The notes beneath the pieces were generated by a model, which was not told the origin of the DNA, searched no databases, and was given only the letters and a program-made list of their open reading frames with translations. The translations under genes and the position numbers were made by a program. A stretch of DNA of 8,798 nt from Anaerolineales bacterium (lineage in GTDB: Bacteria > Chloroflexota > Anaerolineae > Anaerolineales > DRMV01), in the NCBI GenBank assembly GCA_015491595.1, contig WFVP01000058.1, forward strand, positions 1 to 8,798, written 5' to 3'. This document shows, piece after piece, positions 5,864 to 8,798 of the stretch; position 1 is the first letter of the stretch; the number at the start of each line of letters is the position of its first letter.

Positions 5864-6865
5864 CTACTGGGTCCAGCGCCACACGCTCACGGCGAAGGAA
5901 ATCCCACCGCCGGATGTACAGAAGAGCACCACATCACCGGGCCTGGGGCCTTTCCCCTGCTGGATGGCATCGTCCAGGGCCATGACCACACAAGGCGAGC
6001 CGGTGTAACCCCACTTATCCATGACCCAATGGGTTTTGCTCATGGGTTGACCCAGGCGGGCCATCACCGCCTCAATGGTGCGCAAGTTGAGTTGGGTGAA
6101 CAGGAACAGGGAGACATCGTCCACCGTCAGGCCGGCTTTGGCCAGGGTTTCGTGAATCAACGGCGGCCAGTGCTCCAGGTTGAAGGTCTTGGGGAACTTG
6201 CGCACGAACTGAACGTGAGGAGGTCCATATCGGGCCAGGTTCTCCGGGGTGCAGGGGCGAAAGGCCCCTCCGGTGTAGATGCCCAGGGCGTCGTGAAATT
6301 CGCCCATGGCCTTGAGGGTGGTGGCCAAAAAGCCGGGTTCCTCCCCCACGGTGAGCAACGCCGCGCCCGCGCCATCCGCGAACAGATTCGCCGTGTACTT
6401 GTCCTTCAAATTGAGGAAACGGCTCATCCCATAGCCCCCGGCCACCAGCACATAGCGCATTCCGGGCTCGGTCATGAGGTAACGCGCCCCCTGGTCCAGG
6501 GCGGTGACCCATCCCGCGCACGCGCTGTTGACGTCGTAACACCCCGCATGGACCGCCCCCAGTTTGTGTTGCACCACCACCGCGGTCGAAGGCGAAAGAT
6601 AATCCGGGGTGTCCGTGGAGACGATGAGCAAATCGACCTCCTCAGGACGCACGCCCGCCTTATCCAAAGCCCGACGACAGGCTTCCACAATCAAATCTGA
6701 GGTGGTCTGTCCTTCGGTCATCCACCGACGTTCCCGAATCCCAACGTTTTCCACCAACCACTGGGCGGTGGACTCACCCAACAGGGCATCCACCTCCTCG
6801 TTGGTCACCACACGCTCGGGAACGTAACTCCCGGTACTGACGATGATGGGGTGGCGTTTCGTCAT
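5864..6865 (-). CDS. Beta-ketoacyl synthase III (FabH)-like protein lacking catalytic His and Asn
   Basis: A 333-residue thiolase-fold protein of the ketoacyl-ACP synthase III group, full length for the family. The N-terminal part has STGSYVPERVVTNEE and GIRERRW, typical of FabH. The nucleophile is Cys116 in DVNSACAGW. The C-terminal domain is collinear with ACP_syn_III_C, ending in a Gly-Gly-Gly and Trp-rich tail. The usual PHQANLR motif reads FTQLNLR (Thr257 instead of His), and the usual GNTS reads GYTG (Tyr287 instead of Asn). Ordinary decarboxylative condensation needs that His and Asn. This protein therefore probably does something else with an acyl-Cys intermediate, such as acyl transfer, hydrolysis or a structural role; that is inference. 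ATG 6865 has AGGAG 7 nt upstream. A GTG at 6892 overlapping the hydrolase stop is a less likely start. The gap to the hydrolase is 23 bp. Confidence 0.92.
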   Translation of the reverse strand: MTKRHPIIVSTGSYVPERVVTNEEVDALLGESTAQWLVENVGIRERRWMTEGQTTSDLIVEACRRALDKAGVRPEEVDLLIVSTDTPDYLSPSTAVVVQHKLGAVHAGCYDVNSACAGWVTALDQGARYLMTEPGMRYVLVAGGYGMSRFLNLKDKYTANLFADGAGAALLTVGEEPGFLATTLKAMGEFHDALGIYTGGAFRPCTPENLARYGPPHVQFVRKFPKTFNLEHWPPLIHETLAKAGLTVDDVSLFLFTQLNLRTIEAVMARLGQPMSKTHWVMDKWGYTGSPCVVMALDDAIQQGKGPRPGDVVLFCTSGGGISFAVSVWRWTQ

Positions 6866-6872
6866 CCTCCCG

Positions 6873-6877
6873 CTCCT
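6873..6877 (-). promoter_or_regulatory. Ribosome binding site of the FabH-like gene
   Basis: AGGAG (within AAAAGGAG) lies 7 nt before ATG 6865 on the minus strand. It favours this start over the in-frame GTG 6892, which overlaps the TGA of the hydrolase gene as GTGA. Confidence 0.8.
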
Positions 6878-6888
6878 TTTCAGGTCCC

Positions 6889-7695
6889 TCACCCCAAGAA
6901 CTCCTTCAAAATCGCCGCGGTGGTAAGGGGGTCCTCAAAGGGGAACAAATGCCCGGTATTGGGGATGATTTTCACCTGGGCATGGGGGATTTTGCGGGCC
7001 ATGAGGTCGGCGTTGCCCGGTGGCACCACTTTGTCCTGGTCGCCGGTGAGGATGAGGACGGGCATGGTCAGCGCGGCCATACGGCGGTCCACTTCTTCGT
7101 CGGTCAGGGCCGCCATCCCCATACCGGCCATGACTTGGGCCTGATACGCGTCCGGCGGCACGGGGTTCCCCAAGCGATAGGCGATGAGGTCCTGGACCAG
7201 GTCGGGATGACGCGCCGCGAACCCCGGAGCACAGGCAACCTCAATGCCCCGGCGAATGAGGTCCAGCGGGTCCCCCTCCCGTCGCGTCATCACTTCCAGG
7301 GCTTCCTGGGTGATGGGGATGACCTTCATGCCTCCGTGGTTGGTGCTGGCCAAAACCAATTTCGCCACCAGGTCAGGACGCGAGATGGCCAGTTCCTGGG
7401 CAATGAAGCCTCCCAGGGAATGGCCCATGACGTATGCGCCTTGAATCCCTAAAGCGTCCAAAAGGCCCGCCGTGTCCGCAGCCATCATGGGGACGGTATA
7501 GGGGCCGGGCGGTTTGTCACTCTCCCCCGCGCCCCGATTGTCCATGGCGATGATTTGGTAGCGGTCTTCCAGCAAGGGAATCAAGCGGTTCCAGAACCAG
7601 CGGGAATATCCCACGCCCGCAATGAGGAGCAGAGGATGTCCCTGACCCCGAATTTCGTACCCAATGCGTATGCCATTGGCTTCCACCGTCGGCAT
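6889..7695 (-). CDS. Alpha/beta hydrolase, enol-lactonase/esterase-like
   Basis: A 268-residue single-domain alpha/beta-hydrolase, a normal length for the family. The strand-1/2 region NGIRIGYEIRG and the oxyanion segment (about residues 24-36) lead to DNRGAGESDKPPG. The nucleophile elbow is GHSLGG with Ser93. The acid is probably Asp221 in GDQDKVVPP, and the base is His249 in NTGHLFPFE, so the triad is complete. The overall look resembles 3-oxoadipate enol-lactonases and related C-C or ester hydrolases, but these names are often wrong for this superfamily. There is no signal peptide, so it is cytoplasmic. I chose ATG 7695 because AGGAGG sits 6 nt upstream; an in-frame GTG at 7734 has no such site. 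It lies between ligase A and the FabH-like gene. A CoA thioesterase or lactone or ester-opening role on the pathway's acyl-CoA is inference only. Confidence 0.93.
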   Translation of the reverse strand: MPTVEANGIRIGYEIRGQGHPLLLIAGVGYSRWFWNRLIPLLEDRYQIIAMDNRGAGESDKPPGPYTVPMMAADTAGLLDALGIQGAYVMGHSLGGFIAQELAISRPDLVAKLVLASTNHGGMKVIPITQEALEVMTRREGDPLDLIRRGIEVACAPGFAARHPDLVQDLIAYRLGNPVPPDAYQAQVMAGMGMAALTDEEVDRRMAALTMPVLILTGDQDKVVPPGNADLMARKIPHAQVKIIPNTGHLFPFEDPLTTAAILKEFLG

Positions 7696-7701
7696 GGTCC
7701 A

Positions 7702-7707
7702 CCTCCT
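7702..7707 (-). promoter_or_regulatory. Ribosome binding site of the alpha/beta hydrolase
   Basis: AGGAGG on the minus strand, 6 nt before ATG 7695. It decides the start, since the longer frame from GTG 7734 would place this site inside the coding region and has no Shine-Dalgarno of its own. Confidence 0.85.
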
Positions 7708-7743
7708 GCTTCTGGACGGACGATGTTCCCCCACTTGTGTTGG

Positions 7744-8798
7744 TCACGCATCGCCGGATGTTGTCGAGGAAGGCGAGGCCTGCTGGAACAGCCGTTCCCG
7801 TAAGGCCCGTTTGTCCACTTTGTTGGCCCCGGTTTTGGGAAGATGGTCCACAAAGAAGAAGCGCTTGGGGATTTTGTACCCGGCCAGGCGCTCCCGGCAG
7901 TAGGCTTCCAGTTCCTGGGCCGAGAGCCGTGCGCCGGGACGCACGACCACCGCGGCCCACCCTACCTCACCCCACTTGGGATGGGGCACGCCCACCACCG
8001 CGGCTTCAGCCACCGCGGGATGACCGTGCAACACGGACTCGATTTCCGCCGGATACACATTCTCCCCGCCGCTGATGAACATGTCCTTTCGGCGGCCCTT
8101 GATGGTGAAGCAACCATCTTCGTCATACGAAGCCAGGTCGCCCGTGTGCAGCCAGCCCCCTCGCATGGCCTGGGCCGTGGCCTCAGGACGCCGCCAGTAA
8201 CCGGAGAACAGGTGGGGACCGCGAATGAGCAGTTCCCCCACCTCACCGGGAGGCAGGTCGCGGTCGTGCTCATCCACCACCCGCACCTCCACGTGGAACA
8301 GGGGATAGCCCACCGCGCCGGGCTTGTCCCGTACCTGTTCGGCCGGCAGCCAGAAGGTATTGGGACCGGCCTCGGTCAGGCCGTAGCCGGTTTTGAAATC
8401 CACCCCTTTGGCCCAGAAACGTTCGAAAACGGGCAGGGGACAGGGCGCGCCTCCGCTGATGATGAACCGGAGATGGCGGAAATCGGCCTTTTCCCAACGG
8501 GGGTGATTTTGCATCATGATGAACATGGTCGGCACGCCGAAATACACGGTCACGCGACCGCTTTCCAGCCAATCGAAGGTCTGCTCCACGTCGAATTCCC
8601 GACAGACCACGCTGGTCCCCCCGATGTACACCAGGGGCGCGGTGAAGACGTTAAGCCCCCCGGTGTGGAAGAGGGGCGCGTTGAGAATGGTGGCATCCTC
8701 GCACGAAAGCCCCCAGGAAATCACGGTGTTCACCGCGTTGGCCATGATGGCACGATAGGAGAGCACGGCACCCTTGGGGAGGCCCGTGGTCCCACCGC
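7744..8798 (-). CDS. AMP-forming acyl-CoA ligase A (5' end outside window)
   Basis: This is the C-terminal two thirds (350 residues visible) of an adenylate-forming ligase of the ANL superfamily, which activates a carboxylic acid with ATP and transfers it to CoA in the cytoplasm. The reading frame runs off the window edge. The first visible residues are the phosphate-binding loop GGTTGLPKGA (8767-8796), so about 175 residues are missing. Other motifs follow in order: PLFHTGG, YGLTEAGPN (about 8361-8387), GELLIRGP, LHTGD, the hinge region GRRKDMFISGGENVYPAEIE, and a C-terminal TGANK whose Lys (7819-7821) matches the catalytic A10 lysine. The frame ends in TGA. The next gene starts 48 bp downstream. 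It is clearly a paralogue of the ligase at 4280-5848. The acid substrate is unknown; fatty, aromatic or alicyclic acids are all possible for this type. Confidence 0.95.
   Translation of the reverse strand, partial: GGTTGLPKGAVLSYRAIMANAVNTVISWGLSCEDATILNAPLFHTGGLNVFTAPLVYIGGTSVVCREFDVEQTFDWLESGRVTVYFGVPTMFIMMQNHPRWEKADFRHLRFIISGGAPCPLPVFERFWAKGVDFKTGYGLTEAGPNTFWLPAEQVRDKPGAVGYPLFHVEVRVVDEHDRDLPPGEVGELLIRGPHLFSGYWRRPEATAQAMRGGWLHTGDLASYDEDGCFTIKGRRKDMFISGGENVYPAEIESVLHGHPAVAEAAVVGVPHPKWGEVGWAAVVVRPGARLSAQELEAYCRERLAGYKIPKRFFFVDHLPKTGANKVDKRALRERLFQQASPSSTTSGDA

Noticed and set aside
4415..6700. A 761-codon open frame on the plus strand, antisense to ligase B and the FabH-like gene
   Set aside because: Its composition (His, Gln, Gly, Arg rich, no recognisable fold) is that of the reverse of GC-rich coding sequence. 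The opposite strand carries two clear enzymes with full motif sets. Its length comes from third-position GC removing stops.
5864..6892. Longer FabH-like protein starting at GTG 6892, overlapping the hydrolase stop
   Set aside because: It is possible by coupling, but ATG 6865 has AGGAG at 7 nt and matches the usual FabH N-terminus length.
6889..7734. Longer hydrolase starting at GTG 7734
   Set aside because: The extra 13 residues are basic and unlike the family. AGGAGG sits 6 nt before ATG 7695, where the conserved N-terminus begins.
4280..8798. Olefin/beta-lactone (OleABCD) cluster: thiolase-fold protein, alpha/beta hydrolase and AMP ligase together
   Set aside because: The gene types match superficially, but OleB has an Asp nucleophile while this hydrolase has GHSLGG with Ser. 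OleA needs the His and Asn missing here. Both ligases have ordinary acyl-CoA ligase motifs, and no OleD reductase is visible.

Overview
The window is a GC-rich (about 60% by eye), tightly packed stretch of bacterial chromosome. All nine genes I can support lie on the minus strand, so transcription runs from the high-coordinate end to the low-coordinate end. I see no tRNA, rRNA, CRISPR array, transposase or phage gene. The best hint of the host is the substrate-binding lipoprotein. A lipobox cysteine is followed by a 40-residue Pro/Thr/Glu/Ala linker, a style common in Chloroflexota (Anaerolineae and relatives). Together with the GC content and strong AGGAGG-type ribosome sites, this suggests a Chloroflexota bacterium. 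That is an inference of moderate strength, not a proof.

Layout in transcription order: (1) 8798-7744, an AMP-forming acyl-CoA ligase whose N-terminus lies beyond the window; (2) 7695-6889, an alpha/beta hydrolase with an intact Ser-Asp-His triad; (3) 6865-5864, a ketoacyl synthase III (FabH)-like protein that keeps the active-site Cys but has lost the family's His and Asn; (4) 5848-4280, a second complete acyl-CoA ligase, paralogous to the first; (5) a 130-bp gap with three inverted repeats; (6) 4149-2824, a branched-chain-amino-acid-type substrate-binding lipoprotein; (7) a 63-bp gap filled by a 17-position stem-loop; (8) 2760-1975 and 1978-1268, the two ABC ATPases LivG and LivF; (9) 1271-273, the permease LivH; (10) 276-1 (window edge), the start of a further membrane protein, probably the second permease or a protein fused to it.

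The four transporter genes after the lipoprotein are joined by successive 4-bp ATGA stop/start overlaps, the mark of one translationally coupled unit. The upstream enzyme genes are separated by 15-48 bp and each has its own strong ribosome site. The simplest reading is an uptake-and-activation locus. A HAAT-family (LivJ/K/G/F/H/M) importer brings in a carboxylic acid or similar small molecule, the ligases convert acids to CoA thioesters, and the hydrolase and FabH-like protein act on the products. HAAT importers are known to carry aromatic acids, fatty acids, urea and amides as well as branched amino acids, so the real substrate cannot be read from the sequence.

The points most worth a second look are the FabH-like protein without two of its three catalytic residues, the stem-loop between the binding-protein and ATPase genes whose imperfect positions are G-U pairs only in the transcribed direction, and the unusual N-terminus of the gene at the left edge.
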